Shown piece by piece: positions 1-8,969 of a stretch of 64,000 bases of DNA. The notes beneath the pieces are model-generated. The model had not been told where the DNA came from, searched no databases, and worked only from the letters and a program-made list of their open reading frames with translations. Position 1 is the stretch's first letter; the number at the start of each line of letters is the position of its first letter. The translations under genes and the position numbers were made by a program. The stretch is from Kibdelosporangium philippinense (GTDB lineage: Bacteria > Actinomycetota > Actinomycetes > Mycobacteriales > Pseudonocardiaceae): the NCBI RefSeq assembly GCF_021390435.2, contig NZ_JAJVCN010000005.1, forward strand, positions 124,001-188,000, given 5' to 3'.

Positions 1-146
1 TTGAAGTCACCGCCGTGGCCGAGCAGGACCACGTCCGCGCCCGCGCCAGCCAACGCGACCGCGATCGCGCGCCCGATGCCGGTACGGGCCCCGGTCACCA
101 GCGCGGTCCGGCCTTCCAGCGAGAAAAGCTTGTCGAGGTAACTCAT
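1..146 (-). CDS. kduD: SDR-family oxidoreductase, probable 2-deoxy-D-gluconate 3-dehydrogenase (N-terminal part only)
   Basis: Partial gene running off the left edge; only about 48 N-terminal residues are visible. They read as the start of a short-chain dehydrogenase: MSYLDKLFSLEGRTALVTG, followed by the glycine-rich NAD(P)-binding turn (TGARTGIG) and a beta-strand ending in VVLLGHGGDFN. Its ATG overlaps the stop codon of kduI by four bases (ATGA), so the two are translationally coupled. In known pathways KduI and KduD act successively on unsaturated-uronate breakdown products, which is why KduD is preferred over another SDR. The fragment alone cannot prove substrate. Confidence 0.75.
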   Translation of the reverse strand, partial: MSYLDKLFSLEGRTALVTGARTGIGRAIAVALAGAGADVVLLGHGGDF

Positions 147-973
147 CGCAGGTCCGTCATGGCGACGTGGTCCATGTCGTCGAACCGGTAGTTCTCACCG
201 GCCATGAACCAGATGAACGAGTAGCTGCCGGTCGCCGCGCCCGAATGGATCGACCAACTCGGCGAGATGACTGCCTGTTCGTTGCGCACGATCAGGTGCC
301 GCGTCTCGTCTGGTTCACCGAGCAGGTGCACCAGCCGCGCGTCCTGGTCGAGATCGAAGTAGAAGTAGCACTCGGTGCGCCGCAGATGGGTGTGCGCGGG
401 CATTGTGTTCCAGACACTTCCGGGCGCTAACTGTGTCCAGCCCATCATCAGTTGGCAGCTCTCGACCAGTGTTCCGTCGATATACCGCCGAATCGTCCGC
501 TCATTCGATGTGTTGGCGGCGCCCAGTTCCACGGGTGTGACATCTTTCGCATGCACCAGCGTGGTCGGCAGATCCTGGTGCGCGGGCGCCGAGGCGAGGT
601 AAAACCGGCCTGGGGCAGCAGGATCAGCGCTCGTGAAGCTCACTTCCCTGGTGCCACGCCCGATATATGCGAGGTCTCCCCGTTCGAGCTCGTACGCGGT
701 ACCGTCGCAAACCACCGCTCCACGTCCGTCGACGCAGAAAGCCGCCAGCTCGCGACGTTCGCAGAAGTGGTCCGTGCGCAGGGTGTCGTCCGATTCCAGG
801 CGTAACGGCTCGGTGCCGGGAACGGCGCCACCGAGCACCACCCGGTCGTCGTGGCTGTAGGTCAGGCGCAGTTCGCCTGGCACGAAGACGTCCTCGACCA
901 GGTAATGCTGGCGCAGTTGCGCGGTGTCGTAGCCGCGGGCCTCCGCCGGATTGGTCGAGTACCTGACGTCCAC
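143..973 (-). CDS. kduI: 5-dehydro-4-deoxy-D-glucuronate isomerase (KduI)
   Basis: 276 residues, the normal size for KduI. The cupin-type enzyme isomerises 5-keto-4-deoxyuronate to 2,5-diketo-3-deoxygluconate in the cytoplasm during pectin or glycosaminoglycan oligosaccharide use. The zinc site is readable by analogy with the E. coli enzyme: H194 and H196 (PAHTHLRRTE), E201 and H243 (WSIHSG). The first gene of a leftward operon with kduD, which starts inside its stop codon. The intergenic region upstream carries a perfect TCAATG-GAA-CATTGA dyad just before the start, a plausible operator for an IclR- or GntR-type uronate regulator. No such regulator is visible in the window. Confidence 0.93.
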   Translation of the reverse strand: MDVRYSTNPAEARGYDTAQLRQHYLVEDVFVPGELRLTYSHDDRVVLGGAVPGTEPLRLESDDTLRTDHFCERRELAAFCVDGRGAVVCDGTAYELERGDLAYIGRGTREVSFTSADPAAPGRFYLASAPAHQDLPTTLVHAKDVTPVELGAANTSNERTIRRYIDGTLVESCQLMMGWTQLAPGSVWNTMPAHTHLRRTECYFYFDLDQDARLVHLLGEPDETRHLIVRNEQAVISPSWSIHSGAATGSYSFIWFMAGENYRFDDMDHVAMTDLR

Positions 974-994
974 AGGGGTCCTCCAATGTACCGA

Positions 995-1009
995 TCAATG
1001 GAACATTGA
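995..1009. promoter_or_regulatory. Inverted repeat TCAATG-GAA-CATTGA upstream of kduI
   Basis: Perfect 6-3-6 dyad located 22 bases upstream of the kduI start, in an AT-richer stretch than the surrounding genes. Size and position fit the operator of a sugar-acid repressor (IclR/KdgR type). Identification as an operator is inference; no regulator gene of that kind is adjacent. Confidence 0.4.
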
Positions 1010-1135
1010 ACCGATGATCGGGGCTAAACGTTAACAAACTTTCCAAACTCGGGGAAGGTTTAGACCACTGGTCCATTCGGGTGGTCGTCGAAACAGCGTT
1101 GAGTAAGCGAGATCGGTGAACGAATTGACCGATGA

Positions 1136-2236
1136 TCAACCGGCGCCGTGGATCAGCCGGAGCTTCGGCCGAACGTCGGAAAGTCCTACCAGGGCGCGAA
1201 GTCGCGGCAATCCAATGTGGAGCCGCAGGGCCAGCGCCGGCATCGTGAGATCGTTTGCACCGGCCAGTTCGATAGCCAGCCGGAGCAGCTCCGGCTGCTC
1301 TCCCGGATAGCCGGAATTGACCGGTTCGTGCGTCCGCCAGCCAAGCTTGGTCAGCGTCGCCAGCACCCGCCGAAGCGTGGATTCGCTGTAAACGCCCAGG
1401 TCTTTGCCGCGATAGATCAATGCGGCCGTCGAGACGCCGTAGTTGTCCGCGAGCTGCTTGAGCGCGGCGACGTCGACCGGCGTCGGCAGCTGGTCGGAGA
1501 TTTCGTTGGCAGGCATAAGGAATTCGGCGGCGAACGCGTTGGCTTCCCGCTCGTTCTGCACACTTCCGGGAACTGGCTCGGGATGCAGCAACAGATGCCC
1601 GAGTTCGTGCGCGACCGAGAACCGCTGACGCATCGGATTTCCCTTGTACGTCAACGCGATGATCGGCCTACCGTGCAACGCGGACGAGAACGCGTCGATG
1701 GTGTCGCAGTCCAATGCGGGAATTCGCGTGGTGACGACGCCGCGTGCTTCGAGATTGCGCACCAGATGCGCGGTCGGTCCTGAGTAGATGCTCCAGGCCT
1801 TGCGGACCATGCGCGCGGTCGTGGCCGGATCGCCGTGCGGGATGCCCATCGGAATCCCCACGTCCAGCGGCGGCAATTCGATGACACGGTCCAGTTGTTC
1901 GACAACTTCCCAGAGTAATTCGACGTGTGCGAGCGCTTGCTGGCGCTGGGTCGCGGTCGTCGCGCGCAGGGACCGGAAATGCGCCTGCGCTGTGTCGAGA
2001 TGCAACTGTGGACGGCCGACCGTGAAGAACGAGACCGGCACGGCGAGGGCGTCCGCGCACCGGGACAGTGTCTCGGCACTCGGGCGGGACTGGCCAAGTT
2101 CGTACTGGGAAATCGCGGCCGCCGTGCGATCGATTGCCTCGGCCAGATCCCGCTTGAGCCACCCGGCGAGTTCCCGTGCCATCGTCAGCCGGGCAGGCGC
2201 GAATGCCCGCGCGGCTGCGGAGGCATCCGGATGCAC
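1136..2236 (-). CDS. XRE-family regulator with ImmA/IrrE-type metallopeptidase domain
   Basis: 366 residues. The N-terminal part (about 17-75) is a Cro/C1-type helix-turn-helix, with the recognition region TAAAISQYELGQSRPSAET. The middle and C-terminal part is a DUF955/ImmA-IrrE zinc peptidase domain with HELGHLLLHPE at about 210-220 (HEXXH). This architecture is common in actinomycetes and phage-derived loci, where it acts as a transcriptional regulator that may cleave a partner repressor. Here it stands alone, transcribed leftward towards kduI about 160 bp away, so a role in kdu regulation is possible but unproven. Target unknown. Confidence 0.85.
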   Translation of the reverse strand: MHPDASAAARAFAPARLTMARELAGWLKRDLAEAIDRTAAAISQYELGQSRPSAETLSRCADALAVPVSFFTVGRPQLHLDTAQAHFRSLRATTATQRQQALAHVELLWEVVEQLDRVIELPPLDVGIPMGIPHGDPATTARMVRKAWSIYSGPTAHLVRNLEARGVVTTRIPALDCDTIDAFSSALHGRPIIALTYKGNPMRQRFSVAHELGHLLLHPEPVPGSVQNEREANAFAAEFLMPANEISDQLPTPVDVAALKQLADNYGVSTAALIYRGKDLGVYSESTLRRVLATLTKLGWRTHEPVNSGYPGEQPELLRLAIELAGANDLTMPALALRLHIGLPRLRALVGLSDVRPKLRLIHGAG

Positions 2237-2330
2237 GGTCGAACTCCCATCGGGATGGTGGCCAGGTGATCATGACTGGGCCACCCACATCGTGGACCAG
2301 TACGGAGAGTGTTGGCATGCGGGCGGTCAG

Positions 2331-3014
2331 TCACCCAGCCGACCCGCGCCGCTGCTCTGTTCGTGGCCGCATCGGGATGGCCGGTGGTGACTCGTCGAAC
2401 AGGGTCGGCCCGAGAGGGCTGACCAGCGCGAGTGGCGTGGATTTGCCGCCACTGCCCTCGGCAAGCTGTTCGAGGTCGACCAGCCACGCCCAGGAGATGT
2501 GGTTGTCGTCCTGGAGGGTGCCCTGACCAGCCCAGCTGCCGGTGAGACCGTCGGTCTCCGTGCCGGACCACGGCAGTAACAGTGGCTCCCGCCCGCTGAG
2601 CCACGCATAGGGTCTGCCGAACAGTGACATGTCATCGGTCGACGTGAGCAGCTCGCGGCGTAGATCGCTCACCTCGCCGAGCGAGCCGTGCGGGCCTTTG
2701 GGCGCGTTGAACTGGTAGACGCCTGCCCTGCCCACCTTGAGCAAGACGGATTGGAACGCGGCGTCGGCCTCCAGCTCGGGGATGTCGCTGTGCAACGTGT
2801 GCGCCTGCTGGAGCAGGTACTGGTGGCGATCGGTGCCGAAGCTGACGTTGTTGCCCCACTCGCCCCGGTAGTTCTTGCGTAACGGCTGCAGCTCGGCGGC
2901 CTCGGTGTGTGCTTCTTGCAGCCACCTTCGGATGCACAGCACGAAGTCGAGCAGGTCAACCGGCCGGAGCAAGGCCGCGAGCCGCTCGACGTGCGCCGGA
3001 TCGTTGCCCGTCAC
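2331..3014 (-). CDS. Conserved hypothetical protein, function not recognised
   Basis: 227 residues from a GTG at 3014 (VTGNDPAHVERLAALLRPVD). The open frame extends upstream to 3215, but that extension would overlap the divergent hrcA gene and looks non-coding, so the GTG is preferred. The protein is soluble, without signal peptide or membrane segments, rich in Trp, Leu and Glu, and has no motif I can assign. It may end in a flexible Pro/Arg tail. It is divergently placed from hrcA, with the shared region carrying an inverted repeat. No function is claimed. Confidence 0.6.
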   Translation of the reverse strand: MTGNDPAHVERLAALLRPVDLLDFVLCIRRWLQEAHTEAAELQPLRKNYRGEWGNNVSFGTDRHQYLLQQAHTLHSDIPELEADAAFQSVLLKVGRAGVYQFNAPKGPHGSLGEVSDLRRELLTSTDDMSLFGRPYAWLSGREPLLLPWSGTETDGLTGSWAGQGTLQDDNHISWAWLVDLEQLAEGSGGKSTPLALVSPLGPTLFDESPPAIPMRPRTEQRRGSAG

Positions 3015-3148
3015 AACACCCTCCTGCTTGAGATCCGCCAGGTTTCCAAGCCCATGCACTTGATTTTCGCACGGGATCCGGTCACCGTCCGGGACCCGGG
3101 CGAGTGGCGTGTCGCCGCCCGCGGACCGGCCTTGACCAGGCAGCCATG

Positions 3149-3225
3149 CACTCGACACCAACTGGTGGCGCAATCCGGCCCAGCCGCTCCGTAAACTTGA
3201 GGTGGCCAGAGGCAAGTGTCGAGTG
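3149..3225. repeat. Inverted repeat CACTCGACAC ... GTGTCGAGTG upstream of hrcA
   Basis: Two exact 10-bp complementary arms at 3149-3158 and 3216-3225 separated by 57 bases. The right arm lies about 12 bases before the hrcA start and just before its GGGAGGG ribosome-binding site. It is not a canonical CIRCE element (which has a 9-bp spacer), though both arms contain CACTC/GAGTG, the core of CIRCE half-sites. Significance uncertain. Confidence 0.3.
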
Positions 3226-3237
3226 GGGAGGGCTGTG

Positions 3238-4257
3238 GTGAACGCCGACGAACGTCGTTTTGAAGTGCTGCGCGCGATCGTCGCCGACTACGTGTCCAAC
3301 CACGAGCCGGTGGCGTCGAAAGCCATCGTCGACCGGCACAACCTGGGCGTTTCCAGTGCGACGGTCCGCAACGACATGGCCTCGCTGGAGGAAGACGGCT
3401 ACATCATGCAGCCGCACACCAGCGCGGGCCGCATCCCGACGGACAAGGGCTACCGCCTGTTCGTCGACCGGCTCTCCGAGGTCAAGCCGTTGTCCGTGCC
3501 TGAGCGCCGGGCGATCGGCATGTTCCTCGAAGGCGCGGTCGACCTCGACGACGTGCTGCGCCGCAGCGTCCGGATGCTGGCACAGCTGACCAGGCAGGTC
3601 GCCGTCGTGCAGTACCCGACGCTGACCCGCTCGACGGTCCGGCACATCGAACTCGTCCTGATCACCCCGGCACGGGTGATGCTGGTGATGATCACCGACA
3701 CCGGCCGCGTCGACCAGCGGATGGTCGACCTCGGCGACGTGCTGAGCGAGGACTCGCTCGCCCGGATGCGCTCGATGATCAACGCGGGGCTGGCGGGGCA
3801 GCGGCTGACCGACGCCGCGGTCAAGGTCGCCGAGCTGGTCGAGTCCGCGCCCAACGACCTGCGGGACGTGATGATCCGGGTCGGCTCGGTGCTGGTCGAG
3901 TCGCTGGTCGAGCACCCGGAGGAGCGGCTGGTCCTCGGTGGCACGGCCAACCTGACCCGAAACGTCGCGGACTTCCCCGGTTCACTGCGCCAGGTGCTCG
4001 AAGCGCTCGAGGAACAGGTGGTCATCCTCAAGCTGCTCGCCTCGGCGCGGGACGCGGGCACACTGACAGTGCACATCGGTGGCGAGAACGAAGCCGCGGA
4101 GATGCGCAGCACGTCCGTTGTCTCGATCGGCTACGGCGGAACCGAACTACTTGGTGGAATGGGAGTCGTCGGCCCGACGCGGATGGACTACCCGGGAACT
4201 ATCGCGGCGGTGCGCGCGGTTGCCAATTACGTCGGGGAGATTCTGACAGCTCGATGA
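3238..4257 (+). CDS. hrcA: Heat-inducible transcriptional repressor HrcA
   Basis: 339 residues from a GTG at 3238, preceded at five bases by a GGGAGGG ribosome-binding site; this matches the usual HrcA length. The N-terminal winged helix (about 1-80) contains the family signature SSATVRNDMASLEEDGYI followed by HTSAGRIPTDKGYR. The rest is the GAF-like dimerisation core. HrcA represses groE/dnaK-type chaperone genes by binding CIRCE sites and is itself kept folded by GroEL. It begins the hrcA-dnaJ2-rsmE run typical of actinobacteria. No CIRCE box is visible directly upstream. Confidence 0.96.
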   Translation: MNADERRFEVLRAIVADYVSNHEPVASKAIVDRHNLGVSSATVRNDMASLEEDGYIMQPHTSAGRIPTDKGYRLFVDRLSEVKPLSVPERRAIGMFLEGAVDLDDVLRRSVRMLAQLTRQVAVVQYPTLTRSTVRHIELVLITPARVMLVMITDTGRVDQRMVDLGDVLSEDSLARMRSMINAGLAGQRLTDAAVKVAELVESAPNDLRDVMIRVGSVLVESLVEHPEERLVLGGTANLTRNVADFPGSLRQVLEALEEQVVILKLLASARDAGTLTVHIGGENEAAEMRSTSVVSIGYGGTELLGGMGVVGPTRMDYPGTIAAVRAVANYVGEILTAR

Positions 4258-4318
4258 TCATCAACACGGCAGAGCCGGGTGCGGTGCGTAACCGCGGACC
4301 GCACTGCGGCAGGAGGAC

Positions 4319-5485
4319 ATGACGAAGGTGGCCAGGGACTACTACGGCATCCTGGGCGTTCAGCGCAATGCCGGTGCCGACGAGATCAAGCGCGCGTACC
4401 GCAAGCTCGCGCGTGAGCTGCACCCGGACGTCAATCCGGACGAAGAGGCGCAGCACAAGTTCAAAGAGGTGACGGCCGCCTACGAGGTGCTGTCCGACCC
4501 ACAGAAGCGCAAGATCGTCGACATGGGCGGCGACCCGCTGGACAACGGCGGTGGCGGCGCGGGCGGCATGCGTGACCCGTTCGCCGGGTTCGGACTCGGC
4601 GACATCATGGACGCGTTCTTCGGTGCGGCCGGGGGCGCCAGCACGCGCGGACCGCGCAGCCGCGTACAACCCGGCGCGGACGCTCTGATCCGGATGCGAC
4701 TGACCCTGGAGGAGTGCCTCACGGGCGTCAGCCGCGAACTGACCGTCGACACGGCCATCCTGTGCGAGCTGTGCCGTGGTTCGGGTTGTGCCGAGGGCAC
4801 GTCGCCCGAGGTTTGTGAGACTTGTGGCGGGCGCGGCGAGATCCAGGCCGTGCAGCGTTCGTTCCTGGGTCAGGTCGTCACCGCACGGCCATGCCCGGTG
4901 TGCCGTGGCCTCGGTGAGGTCATCCCAGACCCGTGCCGCCAGTGTGCTGGCGACGGCCGTGTCCGTTCGCGTCGCACAATCGTGGCCAAGGTTCCGCCGG
5001 GCGTCGCGGACGGTATGCGCGTGCGGTTGTCCGGCCAGGGCGAGGTCGGTCCCGGCGGTGGTCCCGCTGGCGACCTGTACGTCGAGGTGGAGGAGCAGCC
5101 GCACTCGACCTTCGAGCGGTCCGGCGCGGATCTGCATTGCACGTTGCGCGTCCCGATGACAACGGCCGCGCTTGGTGCCGTGCTCCCGTTGGAAACCCTC
5201 GATGGTGTCGAGGAGTTGGAGCTTGAGCCCGGCACGCAGCACGGCATGGAACTCGTGATGAGCGGCCGTGGCATGCCGAAGCTGCGTCAGTCCGGCCGGG
5301 TCGACGGTCGCGGCGACCTGCATGTGCACGTGGACGTCGAGGTGCCGACGCGACTGGACGCCCGTCAGCAGGAGTTGTTGCGTGAACTGGCGACCCTGCG
5401 CGGCGAGGACGAAGGCGGCCTGGCCACCACCAACGGCAAGGGCGGCGGCTTCTTCTCGCGGATGAGGTCACACCGCACTCGATGA
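4319..5485 (+). CDS. dnaJ2: Molecular chaperone DnaJ (DnaJ2)
   Basis: 388 residues. An N-terminal J-domain carries the HPD tripeptide at 35-37, followed by a Gly/Phe-rich linker (about 76-110). Four CxxCxGxG zinc modules lie at roughly 149-152, 166-169, 192-195 and 206-209, and the C-terminal substrate-binding domains complete the fold. It stimulates DnaK ATPase and delivers unfolded clients. The ATG is preceded by AGGAGG at a good distance. It follows hrcA, the standard location of the second, HrcA-linked DnaJ paralogue of actinobacteria, and its stop codon overlaps the start of rsmE. Confidence 0.96.
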   Translation: MTKVARDYYGILGVQRNAGADEIKRAYRKLARELHPDVNPDEEAQHKFKEVTAAYEVLSDPQKRKIVDMGGDPLDNGGGGAGGMRDPFAGFGLGDIMDAFFGAAGGASTRGPRSRVQPGADALIRMRLTLEECLTGVSRELTVDTAILCELCRGSGCAEGTSPEVCETCGGRGEIQAVQRSFLGQVVTARPCPVCRGLGEVIPDPCRQCAGDGRVRSRRTIVAKVPPGVADGMRVRLSGQGEVGPGGGPAGDLYVEVEEQPHSTFERSGADLHCTLRVPMTTAALGAVLPLETLDGVEELELEPGTQHGMELVMSGRGMPKLRQSGRVDGRGDLHVHVDVEVPTRLDARQQELLRELATLRGEDEGGLATTNGKGGGFFSRMRSHRTR

Positions 5486-6222
5486 GTACCACTCCACCGC
5501 TTTTCCTCGTTGACACGCTCCCGAAAGGGGAGGAGTTCGTCCTCGACGGACCGGAAGGCCGTCACGCGGCAACGGTGAAACGCTTGCGCCCAGGCGAAAA
5601 CCTGACAGTGTCCGATGGTGCCGGCGGGCTGGCGACATGTGTCGTCGACAGCCCGGCCGGCAAGGACTCGTTGCGGCTGCGGGTGATCGGACGATCCGAC
5701 GTGCCCGCACCGCAACCGCGAGTCGTCATCGCGCAGGCATTGGTCAAGGGCGATCGAGGCGAGTTGGCGGTGGAACTGGCGACCGAAGCAGGCGCCGACG
5801 CGATCGTGCCGTGGCGCGCGTCGCGATGCGTCGCCAAATGGGAAGATGGGCCGCGCGGCGAGAAAGCCTTGGCGCGCTGGCGGAACACGGTTCGCGAAGC
5901 CGCGAAACAAGCCCGTCGCCCATGGGTTCCCGAGGTGCACGATCCCGTCGACACCAAGGGCCTGGCGAAACTCATGGATGGCGCCGCAGGGCTAGTCCTC
6001 GAAGGCTCGGCCAAGCACCAGCTCACGGAGATCTCCCTGCCACAGCAAGGAGACATCGTGGTGGTCGTCGGACCTGAAGGCGGCGTCAGCGAGGAAGAGA
6101 TCGCTGTGCTGGAAAGCGTGGGCGCGCAGGCTGTCCGGCTCGGGCCGAGCGTCCTGCGCGCCTCAACGGCAGCGGCCGTGGCACTAGGCGCCATCGGCGC
6201 GCTCACCGCGCGCTGGTCTTAG
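5482..6222 (+). CDS. rsmE: 16S rRNA (uracil(1498)-N(3))-methyltransferase
   Basis: 246 residues. SPOUT-class methyltransferase that methylates U1498 of 16S rRNA using S-adenosylmethionine. The C-terminal knotted SAM-binding region is readable as VVVVGPEGGVSEEE and VRLGPSVLRASTAA, both diagnostic of RsmE. The N-terminal PUA-like domain begins with the pattern seen in the family (FVLDGPEGRHAATVKRLRPG). The ATG lies inside the dnaJ2 stop (ATGA overlap), and the gene is the last of the hrcA-dnaJ2-rsmE unit. The converging gene behind it overlaps its stop by four bases. Confidence 0.95.
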   Translation: MSTTPPLFLVDTLPKGEEFVLDGPEGRHAATVKRLRPGENLTVSDGAGGLATCVVDSPAGKDSLRLRVIGRSDVPAPQPRVVIAQALVKGDRGELAVELATEAGADAIVPWRASRCVAKWEDGPRGEKALARWRNTVREAAKQARRPWVPEVHDPVDTKGLAKLMDGAAGLVLEGSAKHQLTEISLPQQGDIVVVVGPEGGVSEEEIAVLESVGAQAVRLGPSVLRASTAAAVALGAIGALTARWS

Positions 6223-7727
6223 CCAAACGGGTTGGCGTCGAGCTTGCAGACCTTGCCTGCCGCAGGGAACTTCCCTGCGATCAGGTACTCCCGCTTGACC
6301 TGCTCGGTGCAGGTGCTCGGGGCAAGCATGGTCGAGTGGCCGTAGCCCTCGGTCACGAAAATCCTTGCCCTGGCCAGATCCTTGGCGCCGTCGATCGCGC
6401 CGTGCAGCGGCGTCGACGGGTCGTACCGGTTGTTCAGCACCAAGATTTCCGCCGAGGTACGGCGGTTCCACGGACCGGTGTACCGATCGGTGTCCTTCGC
6501 CGACCAGAACGCGCAGCTCATCATGTCGAACACGGAAAGCCGCCCGAAGTACGGGATTCGCTGGTCCTCTGACATCGCGTACGTGCTGTAAATCGCAGTG
6601 TCGGTAGGGAAGTTGCTGTCCGAGCACTGGATCGCGTTGAACGCCTCACTCCGGTTGCTCGTGTACGGCTCGCCTGATTTCCGGGCTGCCGTGTCGCGCG
6701 CGTCGTACAAACGCTGGTACAGCTTGGCGAGATCGGGCCAGGCGCTGACGGACGCGTAATCCCACGCCATGTTCGAGATTCCGGACCACGTCCAGGTCTC
6801 CGGGCCCTCGTCGCCTTCGATGGTGATCGGCCCCAGCTTGGCGCGCTCCGCGATCGCCGCGTACTTCGCCTTCAGATCACCCCCAGAGAAAGCACACTTG
6901 GGGCCTGACTCGGCGCAGAGCTTCAGGAACTGCTCGTGCGTCTCGGCCACCCCACGGGACACGTCCTGCCTGGTGTCCAACGGAACCTTGAACCCGGAGT
7001 CACCGCGGCCGACCGCGTTGCCGGCGAAGGCCATCGACCCGTCGAACACCATCGCCCTGATCCTGTTCGGAAACAGATTGGCGTAGATCGCGCCGAGATG
7101 CGTGCCGTACGAGATGCCGTGATACGAGATCTTCTCCTCGCCGACCGCGCGCCGGAGCATGTCCAAGTCCCGCGCGGTGTTCGCGGTCGAGACATGCTTG
7201 AGGACCGGTCCAGCCTGCTGCTCGCAGCGATACGCGAGCTCCTTGGACTTCTCGTAGAACGGCGCCTCACCGGCAAGATCGACCGGCATCTCCGGGAACT
7301 CGGCGAAAAACTCCTGCTGCTCGGCAAGTGTGTCGAAACACCGGACCGCCGCGCTGTTGGCGATCCCGCGCGGATCCCACGAGACGATGTCGAAGCGAGA
7401 CCTCAACTCGTCGGAGAACAACCATGGCCACTTGGCCCGTTCACGAAGCCGTTGCAGGCCACTGGCACCCGGCCCGCCGAAGTTGACGAACAACGTCCCG
7501 ATCCGCTTCGCGGAGTCACCCGCGGGCAGTTTGATGACCGCGAGATCGATACGAGAACCAGACGGATTGTCATAGTCCACCGGTACCGAGACCGACGAAC
7601 ACTCGAACCCGTCACCACAGTCCGACCAGGTCAACGATGCCTCTTGGGCAGCGGAGACAGGTAACGCGACCGACGTGGCCAAGCTCGCCGCAAGGGCGAA
7701 ACACGCCACGACACCCCCAGCAGTCAT
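6219..7727 (-). CDS. Secreted alpha/beta hydrolase with TAP-like C-terminal domain (tripeptidyl aminopeptidase family)
   Basis: 502 residues from the ATG at 7727; a GTG two codons upstream is an alternative. The N-terminus is a Sec signal peptide (MTAGGVVACFALAASLA, cleavage after about SAAQ). The catalytic fold shows the oxyanion-region FVNFGGPGASG and the nucleophile elbow GISYG (Ser about 206). The C-terminal TAP-like part has LVLNNRYDPSTP with the likely Asp, and GHS with the likely His near the end. Such enzymes are exported proteases or esterases of Streptomyces and relatives. The gene stands alone and converges with rsmE; substrate unknown. Confidence 0.9.
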   Translation of the reverse strand: MTAGGVVACFALAASLATSVALPVSAAQEASLTWSDCGDGFECSSVSVPVDYDNPSGSRIDLAVIKLPAGDSAKRIGTLFVNFGGPGASGLQRLRERAKWPWLFSDELRSRFDIVSWDPRGIANSAAVRCFDTLAEQQEFFAEFPEMPVDLAGEAPFYEKSKELAYRCEQQAGPVLKHVSTANTARDLDMLRRAVGEEKISYHGISYGTHLGAIYANLFPNRIRAMVFDGSMAFAGNAVGRGDSGFKVPLDTRQDVSRGVAETHEQFLKLCAESGPKCAFSGGDLKAKYAAIAERAKLGPITIEGDEGPETWTWSGISNMAWDYASVSAWPDLAKLYQRLYDARDTAARKSGEPYTSNRSEAFNAIQCSDSNFPTDTAIYSTYAMSEDQRIPYFGRLSVFDMMSCAFWSAKDTDRYTGPWNRRTSAEILVLNNRYDPSTPLHGAIDGAKDLARARIFVTEGYGHSTMLAPSTCTEQVKREYLIAGKFPAAGKVCKLDANPFG

Positions 7728-8515
7728 GGGCACAGGGAGGCATCCTTCCGATAGGTAGGAAATATGGAGCGAACACTCCAAGGCACTGGACGCGCGTACA
7801 CTGGACGAGGTTGCCGTCCATCGGGAAAGATCAATTTTCTCGACCTGGTGGCGCACTTGGTGATGGACGGTCTACGCTCTGCCTCAAAGGCCGAGGCCTT
7901 GTGACTTGGCGCTCGAAAGGGCGCCACTTAAGCCGCCGGACACCTCCCCCCTCGGTCCGGCGGAGCTCCGCTGCGGCGGGCGTATGCCCAGCCGCAGCGG
8001 AGCGTCCAACTTCGTCACGCTTCGCGTTCCTTGTTGTTTGCCCGCTGCGTCTGGGCTTTCAGCTTCGCCGATTATTTTGGGGGGCCGAGCCCCCCAAGCC
8101 CCCCACGGTGCGGTTGGCTCTGACCCAGCGCCGGTTACTTTGCTTGAGGGCTCTCTCATCTTTCAGGGGTGGGGGTTTCGCTTGGGCTCGGCCGCCGTTC
8201 GGCGTGGGGCACTTTGCTTCGGCTGGGTCTTCTGTCTGTGGTGCTGTGGCGCTCGGTGCTTTCGCTGACCCTTCTGCCGCTGGGGCGCAGTTTGCTTGGG
8301 CTGGCGTGGTTCAGCGGTCGGTTACCTTCCGTTCCGGGGCTTGCCGCTTTTCGCTTTGATCAGGGGCTCTGCTTGCATCTCTTGTCCGTCCAGTGCAGTG
8401 GACGGTGGGTGAGATGTGCAATTCCTTCACATTTGGTTGGAAGGGGTGGACCGCAATGCTGGTGCCCACTCGATGCGGGCTTGGTGGGGTTTTCTCGGGC
8501 TATTAGTCTTCGCGC
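7728..8515. other. Gene-free intergenic stretch with G/C-tract inverted repeat
   Basis: About 790 bases with no credible gene; the open frames here lack ribosome-binding sites and protein-like composition. It contains the promoter side of the hydrolase gene, then a low-complexity part with GGGGGGCCGAGCCCCCC near 8080-8097 (a short strong hairpin) and many CTTTGCTT/GGCTGGG-like runs. I recall similar GGGGGGCnGAGCCCCCC intergenic repeats in other Pseudonocardiales genomes, but cannot verify that here. Confidence 0.5.
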
Positions 8516-8866
8516 ATGAACCCCGCGTGTCTGTTCTGCCGCATCATCGCTGGCGAATTGCCTTCTACCGTCGTTCATGAGACCGCTACCACGTTCGCCT
8601 TCCGGGATCTTCATCCACAGGCGAGGACACACATCCTCATCGTCCCGAGGGTGCACTTCACCGACGCGGTCGATCTGGCCAAGGGACAGCCCGAGCTGCT
8701 TACCGACATCACGCTGGCCGCGGGGGAGATCGCCGAGCAGGAGGGGCTCGCCGAGCCTGGCTACCGGCTCGTGTTCAACACCGGGCGGGACGCTGGCCAG
8801 ACCGTTTTCCATGTCCACATGCACCTGCTCGGTGGTGAACAGTTGGGTCACTTCGGGGCCCCGTGA
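8516..8866 (+). CDS. HIT-family nucleotide-binding protein
   Basis: 116 residues, a full-size HINT-branch histidine-triad protein. The triad motif HVHMHLLGG ends the domain (His 99, 101 and 103), and the N-terminal CLFCRIIAGELPS with CxxC is typical of HinT. Family members hydrolyse nucleoside phosphoramidates or related nucleotide conjugates. It lies immediately upstream of phoH, the usual actinobacterial arrangement, but with about 100 bases between them. Confidence 0.93.
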   Translation: MNPACLFCRIIAGELPSTVVHETATTFAFRDLHPQARTHILIVPRVHFTDAVDLAKGQPELLTDITLAAGEIAEQEGLAEPGYRLVFNTGRDAGQTVFHVHMHLLGGEQLGHFGAP

Positions 8867-8969
8867 GCAGGTATTCGCTGCGACTTGTCGGCGCGTCCGG
8901 CTAGCATCGTGGTGACAGCTTCGAACGACTAGCAGGGCGCGTCAGCGCAGAAAGCAGGCCAGAGGCCTC

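Noticed and set aside
3015..3215. Upstream extension of the hypothetical gene that ends at 2331
   Set aside because: The extension overlaps the hrcA promoter and has no protein-like pattern; the GTG at 3014 is preferred.
7637..8519. Forward frames in the 7.7-8.5 kb gap
   Set aside because: Overlapping frames with Arg/Ser/Phe-biased, motif-free translations and no start signals; treated as non-coding.
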